Shown here: positions 49,575-59,329 of the stretch, piece by piece
How positions within the stretch are numbered: position 1 is the stretch's first letter
How the letters are laid out: the number at the start of each line of letters is the position of its first letter
Source: Trypanosoma brucei gambiense DAL972
Lineage: Eukaryota; Euglenozoa; Kinetoplastea; Trypanosomatida; Trypanosomatidae
Reading direction: 5' to 3'
Length of the DNA: 64,000 nucleotides
Assembly: GCF_000210295.1 (NCBI RefSeq)
Contig: NC_026743.1
Span: forward strand, 248,001 to 312,000
Translations under genes and position numbers: made by a program
The notes under the pieces: model-generated
The model's database searches: none
The model's input: only the letters and a program-made list of their open reading frames with translations
Told to the model about the DNA's origin: nothing

Positions 49575-52409
49575 TCACCCCAAAAGACCTTCTGCCACAA
49601 GAATCGTCCGGAATTCAGCGAAAATGCACTGCAGTTCGGCACTCGATGTTGCACCAGTGATCATCACGCTCAACCCCTGCCGCAACGCCGCCCTCAAAGC
49701 GCCCTGCTCCTTGTACTGGGCGTATGTCTCCGTTGTGTCTCCAATAACCTCCCGCAGTGCACCACACAGCGCACGGGCCACCACAGGTGTGAGGTCCGCT
49801 GTGGCGTATCGCCCCGCAGTAAGGCACGACGGGGGGACTCGCGCGAGGGCTGAAGCGGCTTGCGTACGGACCTTGAAAATGCGATCACTACATACCACAG
49901 TGCACAGCCGTTCAACAGCAGAAGTCGCTCCTTTTGGCTCCGCATCGAAAACCACCTCCCGCGCGAGACCGAACCCAAGAGCGCATGAAGCATTCCATCT
50001 TAATTTGGCATCACAGCCGAAAGGGTTTAAAAATCGTAGAAGAGTGTCAAAGAATGCCTCCGCGACAACCTGTTGCTGCTCCTCACACTCCGCCCTCGCC
50101 TCGGCGATTAGTTCCTCGAAGGTAAGACACCCCAAGAGGTGACTCATTATGCGAATGCCATGCCCCATTATGGCAGCGTCGTCATACTGCTCGGCAGCAT
50201 GCAGAGCAACCTCACAGAGTAGCTGAATGTGGCGTGGAGACTGCCTAAGGGGGTTCTCATGAGCGGCAGCGCTTTCTACGCCGTCACCACCATCGCCCTC
50301 CGCTGAATTCTCAATCAATCGTGAGGTGATGTTTGAGAGAGCGAAAGCCGCCTTCCCTCGGACGGTGGAGCAAGGGTCATTGAAGAGACAGGAGACTGCA
50401 AGGTCGACGAAGTCCAGTGTCTTGCTGTCGAGGGCAGTGTACTTCCACGCCCACACGCCAATAGTTGTGAAGGCCTCCGCTCTGCCGCTGCTCTCCGTTG
50501 CAGATGTCGCGGCGACAACCTTTTCGATAATCTCCTGGCGAGCACTGTCGGAAAGGGAGAGCAAATACTCATCCCCCACTTGAGCAAGGCAACGTAAAGC
50601 AGCCCGGCGGGCCTCGATGTGCCGAGAATCCCTAACTGCCATTCGTAGCACCGGAAGGACAAGCTCCGCCACGATTTGTTCCTTCTGCAACTGCGTTGCC
50701 CGGTGGGAGGCATAGTTGGGTCGAAGCGCGGGGTCCGCCGACTGTCCATCGAAGGGTTGCCAGACATAACCCATGAAATGCACCCACCCCCGCAGACACT
50801 CACCAAGAGTTGCATCAGCAGCTCCTCCCGCAGGGCATGTGGTCCCCTCTAACCCCGTACTCAATCGTAGAACGGCACGGGAAGCTGTGATAAGTTGTGA
50901 GAAGTGGGCCCCCACGGTAGCAGGATGCAAGCGGGAGAGTTGCACAACACACCTCCAAACCTCCACGCGTGCCGCGGCATGCGTTAAAAGTGAATCAACC
51001 AGTGCCCTGAAACCGTCACAACGTGGCTCGTTTCGACTGAAGGGCTCGAGATTTTTTGCTTCTACTTTAACGTTTTCTTCGTCCCACAAGAGGCAGCCGT
51101 GCACCACACTAATAAGAGACTCGGATTTTAACACTTCACAAAGGAAGGCCGTTGCCGCCTTAAACCTACCGCTGTCACATGTGACAAGGCACTCGCGGAG
51201 CACATTCATGCGCAAGACACTGCCCACCATCTCACGGCACTGTGGGCACCGATTGTACGGCGTGACTGCGACGAGTACGGAAAAAACAGAAAAGTGAATG
51301 CCAGTGCGGTGATTTTGCACATTAACCGCTTTGGAACAGACACCTTGCATTAGCTCAGGGGTATCTGGCGTCTGCGTTGCCCACAGTAGTGCATAATGTA
51401 TAGAAGCTAAAACCCGACCACTCAGTGACGCCAAAGACAGGAAAGACTGCCGTTTCTGTTGTGGCTCTTCTGCATATGTGAAATTGGTGCTCAGCTTGCG
51501 GAGCAAGGCGGAGAGCAGGGCAGCCGCCGCCGCTCGAATTCGTTCCTCTCTATGCCACAACAATGGAGTGAGCAGCGGGTGTGAAACCCGGGCATCTCTC
51601 GCATCCACTTCAGGAAACAACACAGGTAAGTATCGAGTAACGTTAAAGGGCGAATTGCGGAACCGCATCAGCGCAGCCACAAGCATATAAAAAGCCGACA
51701 TACGCACCATGTGGCAGAGTTCGTCAGAAGCACACTCTCCGCTACCGTCGCCACCCTGAGTAGCATGAGCGTCAACCATTCCTTTGTTAATGTTACTGAC
51801 GGAAGCATAAACCACCGCTTCCACCCCTACACCAAATATTTTTTCGGCCATCTGCCCATCTTCAATTAGGTGAGAACTGCTAGTAGATTTGCTGTCACTG
51901 CCATTCACATTCCTCCGCACTGGTCGATGCTGCCTCGACGCATCCTGGCGGTTGGCAGCTAGTAACGAGAAGTCGAAAGTGTTCTCCGACACCGGTACGG
52001 CTGCCCAACAGTACCATGTGATCACCTGCGCAAGAGTATTTATTCGTTGCATATGTTCTGACTCAGTTAGGGAGTGGACGTGGCCTCTTCCGTCACCACC
52101 GCATTTTCTATTTTCGTGCAGTAGCCTCCCTAACATCGCGGTAGCCGCGGTTATCAGCGAGTCTTCCGGAATAGCTGGTCCCCTTGCATGAGGAGAGTAC
52201 GAGCCATTTCGCGTTAAGTCATGTCTTTCCGATCCAGCTGCTTTTCCCCATCCCCGGCGATGGGATCCTTCCTCACCAAGTCCTGTTATTTCCACAGCGG
52301 CAGAAACCACCTCATCAGCACTGGAACGCAGCGCGGTGTAAAATACCCAAAGGTGATGCTTCACGACTCCACTGCACTCTGCCGCTGTGGCAGGGGAGGC
52401 TGTCTGCAT
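49575..52409 (-). CDS. HEAT-repeat protein, HEATR6-like
   Basis: 944 residues from ATG 52407-52409. An N-terminal third has disordered insertions. A segment like the HEATR6 DUF4042 region follows (about residues 270-400: REERIRAAAAALLSALLRK, IHYALLWATQT, VLVAVTPYNRC). HEAT repeats with paired helices come next, for example VLPVLRMAVRDSRHIEARR and RGKAAFALSNITSRLI (about 700-720) and RWNASCALGFGLA (about 830). The HEATR6 match rests on the order of these motifs. HEAT proteins act as scaffolds; the partner is unknown. The next - strand gene upstream is also HEAT-containing. Confidence 0.75.
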   Translation of the reverse strand: MQTASPATAAECSGVVKHHLWVFYTALRSSADEVVSAAVEITGLGEEGSHRRGWGKAAGSERHDLTRNGSYSPHARGPAIPEDSLITAATAMLGRLLHENRKCGGDGRGHVHSLTESEHMQRINTLAQVITWYCWAAVPVSENTFDFSLLAANRQDASRQHRPVRRNVNGSDSKSTSSSHLIEDGQMAEKIFGVGVEAVVYASVSNINKGMVDAHATQGGDGSGECASDELCHMVRMSAFYMLVAALMRFRNSPFNVTRYLPVLFPEVDARDARVSHPLLTPLLWHREERIRAAAAALLSALLRKLSTNFTYAEEPQQKRQSFLSLASLSGRVLASIHYALLWATQTPDTPELMQGVCSKAVNVQNHRTGIHFSVFSVLVAVTPYNRCPQCREMVGSVLRMNVLRECLVTCDSGRFKAATAFLCEVLKSESLISVVHGCLLWDEENVKVEAKNLEPFSRNEPRCDGFRALVDSLLTHAAARVEVWRCVVQLSRLHPATVGAHFSQLITASRAVLRLSTGLEGTTCPAGGAADATLGECLRGWVHFMGYVWQPFDGQSADPALRPNYASHRATQLQKEQIVAELVLPVLRMAVRDSRHIEARRAALRCLAQVGDEYLLSLSDSARQEIIEKVVAATSATESSGRAEAFTTIGVWAWKYTALDSKTLDFVDLAVSCLFNDPCSTVRGKAAFALSNITSRLIENSAEGDGGDGVESAAAHENPLRQSPRHIQLLCEVALHAAEQYDDAAIMGHGIRIMSHLLGCLTFEELIAEARAECEEQQQVVAEAFFDTLLRFLNPFGCDAKLRWNASCALGFGLAREVVFDAEPKGATSAVERLCTVVCSDRIFKVRTQAASALARVPPSCLTAGRYATADLTPVVARALCGALREVIGDTTETYAQYKEQGALRAALRQGLSVMITGATSSAELQCIFAEFRTILVAEGLLG

Positions 52410-52875
52410 TTCGATCGTTGCCTCAATAGTCTACTCGATAGATCGACGCCACTTTCCTGTCCTTCCTTTTACCTCTTTAGGTCCACTTGATACTCTATTG
52501 AAGCTTTTCCCCACTTGAAGCAAAGTCCAGGGACCTCGTACGAGGGTGGCAGTGAGCGAACCATTCAAATAAAAAGAAAAGAGGAAGGGAAAACAAATGC
52601 GCCCCAAACAACGTATGGACAAACTACAGTGAGATCGCCAGAGGCACACACGCAACACTTACACCACAAGACGGCAAAGAGGAACTTGATTACACGTCCA
52701 AGTGTGCGTCCGTATGTTACCAGTAATGATTCGACCGTATTAAGTCAGGTATTTCCACCAAGGAAGTTCGTTACAGCATGGATAAAGGCAATGGACCCTA
52801 ACAGTGCACCCAACCTTACAGCGTCTAATCGTAACTACACCACGGGAAAGAGAAAGAAGAAACGGCCTGTAAATA
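52410..52875 (-). other. Intergenic region
   Basis: No convincing - strand gene. A + strand frame of 221 codons (52515-53180) overlaps the SCYL gene antisense and has no domain. Purine-rich + strand sequence at about 52560-52600 is a - strand splice-tract candidate for the HEATR6-like gene. Confidence 0.5.
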
Positions 52876-55023
52876 CTACGACAGGCGAGAGGCGCCAATG
52901 CCCTTCTTTCTTATCTTCAGCGTGCGTTTGTCCTCCGGATGATCATCTGAGGTCAAAGAATCGGGGACTACTGCACCAGTTCCATTCCTTGTTGCAGTGC
53001 TATGCAGACGTAGTTTCTGTGGTTTCATTTGTATTTCTTCCCCCCAAGACTCCTCATCGTCCTCACGCACAGACGGCGACGATTGTGAACCCCACACTTT
53101 CTGTGGGAATGGGGACGCTTTCGACGCTGCTGGCATGGAGTTTTCCATCCCCCCCTTTGTGGTGGATTCCAATTGAATGACACTACTGCTACCACTGCTC
53201 CCCCAACCTTGTGTATCCAACGCCGCGTTACTGCCCTTTACCCCATTTCCGGCCCCGTTTGTATTGTTGTTAACAACCCCAGCAGGGGGAATGACATTAC
53301 CTTCATTCGCTGTACTTGACGATATTTCCCTGTGGTTCGCATCTAAGCGGGAAACGGCGGCATGTATGACGTCCAAGGCCACTGCTCGCACCTCTGCCAC
53401 TTTATCCATGGAAAGCGGGGAAACACCTGGAATCACCAACTCTGCGATATCTTGCGCGGTGAAGTGCTTCAATGTTGTGTGAAAAGAACGAAGGGCCGCG
53501 GTACGGCTGGGAGCAAAAGGATCCTTCAACATCCTACCAAACCTTTGGGCGAACAGTTTTGACCTATACTCCGCTGGAATGGTGTCAGCAATCAAACAAA
53601 GGGCGATGGTGGCATTCGTGCGAATAGGGCCCTCAGAGTCCTGCTGCAACTGGGCAATATACTTTGGAACATCATTTACGATCCTTTTTTCCGTCAGCAA
53701 AGGCGCAATAGGAACGAGGGCCCTAGCACTGTGCTCTCGAATAGCCGCTATCGGACTCTCAAAACCTGAAGCATATTCGCTCCACACCTCACCATCGACG
53801 ACGGCAGGCGGCATTTGCGGAAGCAGCTCTGCTGCGTGTTGAAGGATCCGCAACCTAACCATTCTCTCCTTAGAGCGAAACAAAGCTACAATAACCGGGG
53901 AGACATGAGTCGCATATTCCTCCGGTGACGGCATCCGAGCCGCTATCTTCACCACCGTATCCACGACACCAGGTAATATCCCGAAAGTAAAGGAAGCCCG
54001 AAGTTTCTGGAGCACCAGGTGCTTACAAGCATCCCTGGGAAATGTGTGGACGACGTTCGCGAGGTGTTCCATGAACCGCTCTCGCTCCGCAGCATCCTTT
54101 AGGGAATAGTCATCTAGCATTTGCATAGATTGGACGTAGTCACTTGAGATGATGAAATCGCTTGTTCGCAGGAATCGATCTACATCATGTCTCATTTTCG
54201 GATTAACTGCGCAAAGCCCGCTGAAGCCACTTTGCAGAGTCCGTGGAAGTGTTCGACAGCTACGCAGATCTTCTGTACTACAAGACTGTGACAACTTGCC
54301 TGAGGTCTGATCGTTCACTCCCAGAACTTCGTATATGAGACAGGCCAATCCCCACGAATCGATAGCGCACGTTTTCCCACCGCTCTCATAGTTCGTGTGC
54401 TGCGTTTCTGGCGGACGGCGGTACGCCGGAAGTAACGAACAATATGAAAGATATGAACTTCCAACGTCATCAAAACCGCTAACAAGCTCAAGACCAAAGA
54501 GCCTCCACTCGCCGGTCGAGATAACAAACACGGAGTCACGCCCTACGTTTCCGTGAATCAACTTATTCTTGTGAAGTGCACTCACGGCGGATCCAACGGC
54601 CTTCAGCCCCAATGCAACAATGTCATTAAAGGCTTCACCCTCATCATCGTCATCACCAGACGTGGCTAAGGGACTCCCCATTTGTCCACATTTCATTTTA
54701 CTCAGTGGTTCACAAGGCTCGGTGGCAAGATACACCGTGTCTCGGTGTTCAGCAGCCCCATAGCAACGCAATATACCAGGAAGAAGCAAGCTCTTAGCCC
54801 TCTTCATTGCGTGGCGTACTAACTCCCTTTTCCGTGGCTCCATATCTGCCAAATTCACGGAAAATATTGTGACGGATCGCTTGCTTTCATCACATTCACC
54901 CTGCCGCATGGTCCATGTGATGGTCGGAGTGTCAGCAGTAGTGGTGCTGGAACCACTGCACGGAGTGTAGGGGAATCCTGGTATGGATTCCGTGAAACCA
55001 ATCGCCCTCAGGAGGAAGGCCAT
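52876..55023 (-). CDS. SCY1-like pseudokinase with HEAT repeats
   Basis: 715 residues from ATG 55021-55023; 15 codons upstream are open only from GTG. The N-terminal part (about 10-290) is a protein kinase fold with SCYL features: VTIFSVNLAD replaces the VAIK lysine strand, HGNVGRDSVFV replaces HRD (about 153), and LFGLELV replaces DFG (about 172), so it should be inactive. APE-like and later lobe features remain (DSWGLACLIYEV). Residues about 360-560 are HEAT repeats (RLRILQHAAELLPQMP, AIREHSARALVPIAPLL, TRTAALRSFH-type helices). The C-terminus is disordered and ends basic (KIRKKGIG). SCYL proteins act in Golgi/COPI or clathrin traffic and tRNA export in other eukaryotes. Confidence 0.9.
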   Translation of the reverse strand: MAFLLRAIGFTESIPGFPYTPCSGSSTTTADTPTITWTMRQGECDESKRSVTIFSVNLADMEPRKRELVRHAMKRAKSLLLPGILRCYGAAEHRDTVYLATEPCEPLSKMKCGQMGSPLATSGDDDDEGEAFNDIVALGLKAVGSAVSALHKNKLIHGNVGRDSVFVISTGEWRLFGLELVSGFDDVGSSYLSYCSLLPAYRRPPETQHTNYESGGKTCAIDSWGLACLIYEVLGVNDQTSGKLSQSCSTEDLRSCRTLPRTLQSGFSGLCAVNPKMRHDVDRFLRTSDFIISSDYVQSMQMLDDYSLKDAAERERFMEHLANVVHTFPRDACKHLVLQKLRASFTFGILPGVVDTVVKIAARMPSPEEYATHVSPVIVALFRSKERMVRLRILQHAAELLPQMPPAVVDGEVWSEYASGFESPIAAIREHSARALVPIAPLLTEKRIVNDVPKYIAQLQQDSEGPIRTNATIALCLIADTIPAEYRSKLFAQRFGRMLKDPFAPSRTAALRSFHTTLKHFTAQDIAELVIPGVSPLSMDKVAEVRAVALDVIHAAVSRLDANHREISSSTANEGNVIPPAGVVNNNTNGAGNGVKGSNAALDTQGWGSSGSSSVIQLESTTKGGMENSMPAASKASPFPQKVWGSQSSPSVREDDEESWGEEIQMKPQKLRLHSTATRNGTGAVVPDSLTSDDHPEDKRTLKIRKKGIGASRLS

Positions 55024-55384
55024 ATATATTTTTTTTTTGAGAAGGGTAATGTTTCTCCGCTTTTCCACGGAGCCGCTTTTCTAATATTTAAAGTACTACA
55101 GCAAAAATAACAGCAAACCTTCTTAACCACCTTCAGTTAACGGGGAAAAAGTGAATAAGAAGCTCAATAGAAACTTTTAAGGGGATGTGGAAGTCACCGA
55201 GGAAAACGAGTTAAAAAATGTGAGTTCATCTGCCAACCTAATGGCAAGACAGGGAATGAAGCGTAAAGGAGTGGATGAGAAGTCGACTCACGGACGTGCG
55301 GTTCGACTGTAATCGGTAAACATATCATCTATAATACTTTTCTCTCTATGGAACTTTCTGTGCAGAGTTTTCCTCTCCGACTTT
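55024..55384 (-). other. Intergenic region
   Basis: No gene. A-rich + strand stretches (55098-55120, 55140-55170) may supply the - strand pyrimidine tract for the SCY1-like gene. Confidence 0.45.
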
Positions 55385-57193
55385 CTAGTTTGTCGGTTCC
55401 GCCTGCTGAGGCGATTTGGGGTTTCCACGGCTGTTGACACGCTTCTGCTGCAGAAGTTTTCTACTAATCGCCAGTTGTTCCTCCATAATGGCCGCCACAT
55501 TTCTATACCTCATGACAAATGCCTTCTTTTCATTAAGCCTATTGAGGAGGGCGCTCAGAGCAGCATCGCCAGTTGACAGGGCTTTCCGAAGTTTCTCCAT
55601 GGCACGCATCCTTTCAAAGGCTTCTTCACCTTTTCCCTTCCGCAATTTTTCTAGTTTCTCCTCATACTTTTTGATAGCCCGCTGGTGAGTCTCCGCGACA
55701 TTTTTTTCGTTGTCCAGCATTCCAGGAATAGACGCTGGCCACACAAAACCCTCTTTCATAACAACTTCAACGTCTTCCCTACTCCCCTCGGGGGCCAGAG
55801 AGAGGCTCGTGTCCTGATTTGAATTAACGAAGCTATTCTCATGGCTACTGTCAGTAAGGTAACTACTATTGTTACTCCCACTACCGTACGCTATCTTATA
55901 AGTGCCGGCCGGAGCAACCACCTCAAGCGCATCCTCAGACTCCTTCAACGTCCATGATTCTTCATCCATCGACGCTTTCAGACACAACAACCGGTCCGCA
56001 TTGGCGCACAGGCGCTGCCGTTGACCCGAGTAATAAGACAACGTCTCCAGCTCGCGCCATATGCACTCCCTAATAGACTGCATCTCTGCCCTTAATTCAG
56101 CGCTGATGACCCACCACCACGGCACCTCAAAACCGTCAGTACATTCTCCACCATTTTGCTTAGCAGCTGTCGCCGTTGCGCCTTCACATCCAGCAAGACC
56201 GCCATCCACACTTGAAGCGGGTGCGGTATCACTCTTTGCTTTGTATGCTACTAGACTTTGTTGTAACTGACTGACATACTGTTTCAGTGCCGCGGCGTCA
56301 AACTGATCTCCATGATTTTTCCCCTCATCTTCCCCCTCTTGCAGCTGCTGACTTCCACATGTCTCGTTCCGAGAGGTGCAGGCACCAACCAGGTTTTGAC
56401 GGACAGCCTGTAACCGGTCAGTGACGCTGTTCAACCACTCAACTTCCATGTCGAGCTCCACAAACTGCCCACGCAGCTCCCCTACCGCCTCTTCAAACTT
56501 GTCACGGTAGTCCATATCTCCGTGACGGGACTGAGGCATCTTCCGGAGCTTTCCTCTTCGTCCGGTGGTCTCCTCAGGAAGCTTGCGGGCTGACAGGACA
56601 CAAGCAGCGTCACGAAGTTCATTACCCGTGGTTGTTCTGTCACCTTTCCGGATTACCTCAGTCTCAGCGCCGCCACTTCCGTCAGGCATTTCCCGCTCAC
56701 TCTCGTCTGGGAGACAACGCACTCGCGTAAATAAGACATTACATTCCGCGCCATCAGCGGTGTTCGCCACTTCTGATTCCCCTGAAACGTGGAAGTCCAG
56801 GCTGATACGATCGCACCCCGGCCGCTTGAGGTTTCCGTGATTCCTCACAGCTCTCTGTGCTGGTGGTTCAGCGTCAGTCACCACACTGCCTCCTTCCATG
56901 AAAAATTCGGGGCATCCATCGGTTTTCGTAACGCTCTCGTTTTCATTTTCAAGAGGGCAACCCACACTAACTCCGGAACTTTCACCGTTGCCAGCTTTTA
57001 CATCTTTCTTTTTTACGGTGTAGGCTAATGGAAACAACCCCATACGTTCGCCAAGTTTCAAAACGGCCCAACCTCCAACCTGACGAACAACCTGCACCTC
57101 CTCTCCCGCCTTTGCCTGCAGGCAGAGATTGGCATACTTAGCTTCGGGTGGTGGGGTGTACGGAAAGGCCACAACCCGATTGGACAAGTTCAT
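55385..57193 (-). CDS. SH3-like domain and coiled-coil protein
   Basis: 602 residues from ATG 57191-57193; 5 codons upstream are open only from TTG. Residues about 6-60 fit an SH3 domain: RVVAFPYTPP in the ALYDY position, LCLQAKAGEEVQVVRQVGGW (the G-D/E-x-V-x-V and GW strands) and GLFPLAYT in place of GxxPxxYV. A long disordered segment follows. Helices and coiled coils lie at about 225-330 (VGELRGQFVELDMEVEWL, LKQYVSQLQQSLVAYK) and 490-590 (KKYEEKLEKLRKGKGEEAFE). SH3 domains are rare in trypanosomes and bind Pro-rich ligands. A cytoskeleton or membrane-traffic adaptor role is inference. Confidence 0.75.
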   Translation of the reverse strand: MNLSNRVVAFPYTPPPEAKYANLCLQAKAGEEVQVVRQVGGWAVLKLGERMGLFPLAYTVKKKDVKAGNGESSGVSVGCPLENENESVTKTDGCPEFFMEGGSVVTDAEPPAQRAVRNHGNLKRPGCDRISLDFHVSGESEVANTADGAECNVLFTRVRCLPDESEREMPDGSGGAETEVIRKGDRTTTGNELRDAACVLSARKLPEETTGRRGKLRKMPQSRHGDMDYRDKFEEAVGELRGQFVELDMEVEWLNSVTDRLQAVRQNLVGACTSRNETCGSQQLQEGEDEGKNHGDQFDAAALKQYVSQLQQSLVAYKAKSDTAPASSVDGGLAGCEGATATAAKQNGGECTDGFEVPWWWVISAELRAEMQSIRECIWRELETLSYYSGQRQRLCANADRLLCLKASMDEESWTLKESEDALEVVAPAGTYKIAYGSGSNNSSYLTDSSHENSFVNSNQDTSLSLAPEGSREDVEVVMKEGFVWPASIPGMLDNEKNVAETHQRAIKKYEEKLEKLRKGKGEEAFERMRAMEKLRKALSTGDAALSALLNRLNEKKAFVMRYRNVAAIMEEQLAISRKLLQQKRVNSRGNPKSPQQAEPTN

Positions 57194-57703
57194 CCGCCTG
57201 ATACTCAACCCTCCTCCACGAAAAAAAGGAATGCAAGTAAAGAGAACACCGACAAGAATTTAGGCTGCCGGTACCTTCCGCCACTTTTTCTGTTTCAGTG
57301 TTTCCCGGTTCTCCTTTTTTTTTCGTAGGGAGTAGCCCCTATGGATTCGAACCAATAACACCAGTGTGGTTTGTCCACGCGTACGCCCTTGCCTCATAAC
57401 GTTGACAGGGGGGAAAAGGTAGGAAGCATATTATAAACTACAGGCACTGGGGGTTGCAAAGGAAACACGCAAGTTATGTGCAGGGTTTGAGTGAGGCATT
57501 GGCATTATGCTTTGGGGGCGGTGCTGCTGTCCGCCCATGTTGCACGTTATCCCGCCAGCACATACCCATTCTGCTGCCACACATTGCGAACAGAGACAAC
57601 AATAATATATTACCATTACGCGAATCTTATACACCAAGCGCTTCGGTTACAATTACCACCTTCTCCCCTCTAGCGCAAATAATCGGTAGAACGTATAAAA
57701 GGA
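57194..57703 (-). other. Intergenic region, with isolated B-box-like motif
   Basis: No gene found. GGTTCGAATCC on the - strand (57343-57353) resembles a tRNA B box, but no A box, matching acceptor stem or T-run terminator accompanies it. The + strand T-run at 57315-57323 is purine on the - strand and does not look like a splice tract. Confidence 0.4.
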
Positions 57704-59329
57704 TCATTTCGCTGGTGCCACTTTGTTATCCACCCGACTGTCCACTGGCCGTTCCTCCCCACATGCGCAGACCACCTTTTCCCGATAGTTTTGCCGCTGG
57801 CAATTGAAACAATACCAATCGCCTCGTGACCAAAAGGAGAGAACGTCCGAGCGGATGCCATCGGCTGCGGGAAGAAAGCACACTTGGCAGCGCGTGTCCT
57901 CACGTTTATTCACCTTGTGGCAGGCACATCGCCAGTACTGTCCGTCATTAACCGGCTGGTGGTGCCACTTCTGCCCGCAGCGTTCGCACTTGGCCGTTCC
58001 ATGTGAAATACGAGCAAATTTTACACTTGCGTCCTTCGCAACGGAGGCGTCAGTGAAACTCCCACTGGTCCCCAGGTTGGTACCGCCATTGGGGCAGCTC
58101 TTGCTATTATTTTTGCAGCTGCGATCCAGAGCTACAACGTGTCGCGAGGATTTATTGACATGATTGCATGACTCACAGAACCAATTCGTCGCACTAGCAA
58201 AGTCCCAGACCCGCACAAGTTCTTCCAACGTCGACTGATGAGCGAATCGACGAGGGATGCGACATCGAGTACATGACACCAGTGAGGCGTTGCATACAAC
58301 ACCACACCCGCACAGCCACGCATCGCTGCGAGTAGATGCAGTTGCACCATGCAGCGGAACTCTGCAACGATTGCAGCGTTGTTCCGGAGCGAGTCGGGGG
58401 AAACAGTTGTGCAAACCGAAGGGACGCGCAACATGGATGCGGTCTGCAGGTTCGGAGCCGTACAACTGGGAGTTGCTCAGTTTCTGTTGCCCTCCACAAT
58501 TCCAGCAGGACACAGAGAGGTCAAAGCGACCAGTCTCGCAGTTCCTGCAAATAGACGACTGAAGGGCATTTGACTCGCTACATACAAAGCACCGCCACCG
58601 AGCGACTCGGTTACGTGTTACAATTACGGAGCCTACAGGGGAACGCTGTATCTCGTCCGCTACGCGTTCATGCTGGGCAACGTGAAGTTCTGTCTGCGCC
58701 TCCCGTGCTAGATTACAGCAGCGACACACCGCATCCCTTTCGAAGTTGAACTCGTGACAACGACTACAGAACCATGTAGTGGGATTGCCGCGCCAGCGAG
58801 CCACCGCCGTCGCCGCGTCATGACGCACGGTGTGACAAGAGTCACAAACAGATCGAGAGCGATATGGCATACAATGCAAACACGAACCACATACCCAACC
58901 ACCCGCTTCAAGAGCACCAGCACCTTCTTCGGTTGTTGACTCTACGCGACGAACTTCAGATTTCTGCTCTTCAGTCAACCGCTGGGGCTGGAGACAAGAA
59001 AGGTGCGTAGTAGAGGAAACTGATGGCAGGTTACCGGAGTCTTCGTCGATGCCTGTTAGAACCGCTGCTTGCTGCTCGTGAGCCCGACGAATATCGTGGC
59101 CGCCCATTGGTGCGCGTGTGTTGAACTCAATTTCGTCCACAGGCCATGGTGGTAAATCGTCCGCAGGGGTAATTTCTCCCTTTCCATCCGTACGAGAAGT
59201 TAGACCTTCTGTTTTTCGCCAAATGCCTTCCCGACTAAGATGCAAGGGCGGTGGGGGCTTTATGCCTAAGACCTGCCGGTATCGAAGCAGAGGGAATACG
59301 TTGGACGCGATATTAAGCCATCGCCGCAT
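57704..59329 (-). CDS. Multiple RanBP2-type zinc-finger protein, probably mitochondrial
   Basis: 541 residues from ATG 59327-59329. The N-terminus (MRRWLNIASNVFPLLRYRQ) is basic and amphipathic, like a mitochondrial presequence. From about residue 140 there are repeated W-x-C-x2-C-x10-C-x2-C fingers: WVCGSC...CDSC, WFCSRC...CRCC, WRCFVC...CRNC, then less regular WLCGCG...CTRC, a half finger WFCESC, WRCAC...CQVC and a final WYCFNC...CAC. That makes about seven units. Such fingers bind single-stranded RNA, and trypanosome mitochondria use several of them in RNA processing or editing complexes (family knowledge). The exact complex is not visible from sequence. Confidence 0.85.
   Translation of the reverse strand: MRRWLNIASNVFPLLRYRQVLGIKPPPPLHLSREGIWRKTEGLTSRTDGKGEITPADDLPPWPVDEIEFNTRAPMGGHDIRRAHEQQAAVLTGIDEDSGNLPSVSSTTHLSCLQPQRLTEEQKSEVRRVESTTEEGAGALEAGGWVCGSCLHCMPYRSRSVCDSCHTVRHDAATAVARWRGNPTTWFCSRCHEFNFERDAVCRCCNLAREAQTELHVAQHERVADEIQRSPVGSVIVTRNRVARWRCFVCSESNALQSSICRNCETGRFDLSVSCWNCGGQQKLSNSQLYGSEPADRIHVARPFGLHNCFPRLAPEQRCNRCRVPLHGATASTRSDAWLCGCGVVCNASLVSCTRCRIPRRFAHQSTLEELVRVWDFASATNWFCESCNHVNKSSRHVVALDRSCKNNSKSCPNGGTNLGTSGSFTDASVAKDASVKFARISHGTAKCERCGQKWHHQPVNDGQYWRCACHKVNKREDTRCQVCFLPAADGIRSDVLSFWSRGDWYCFNCQRQNYREKVVCACGEERPVDSRVDNKVAPAK

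Noticed and set aside
53177..53842. + strand frames within the SCY1-like gene
   Set aside because: These are antisense shadows of a well-supported coding sequence.
57343..57353. tRNA B-box-like sequence GGTTCGAATCC on the - strand
   Set aside because: Only three T-stem pairs form, no A box or matching acceptor stem is found within 100 bases, and there is no T-run terminator on that strand.
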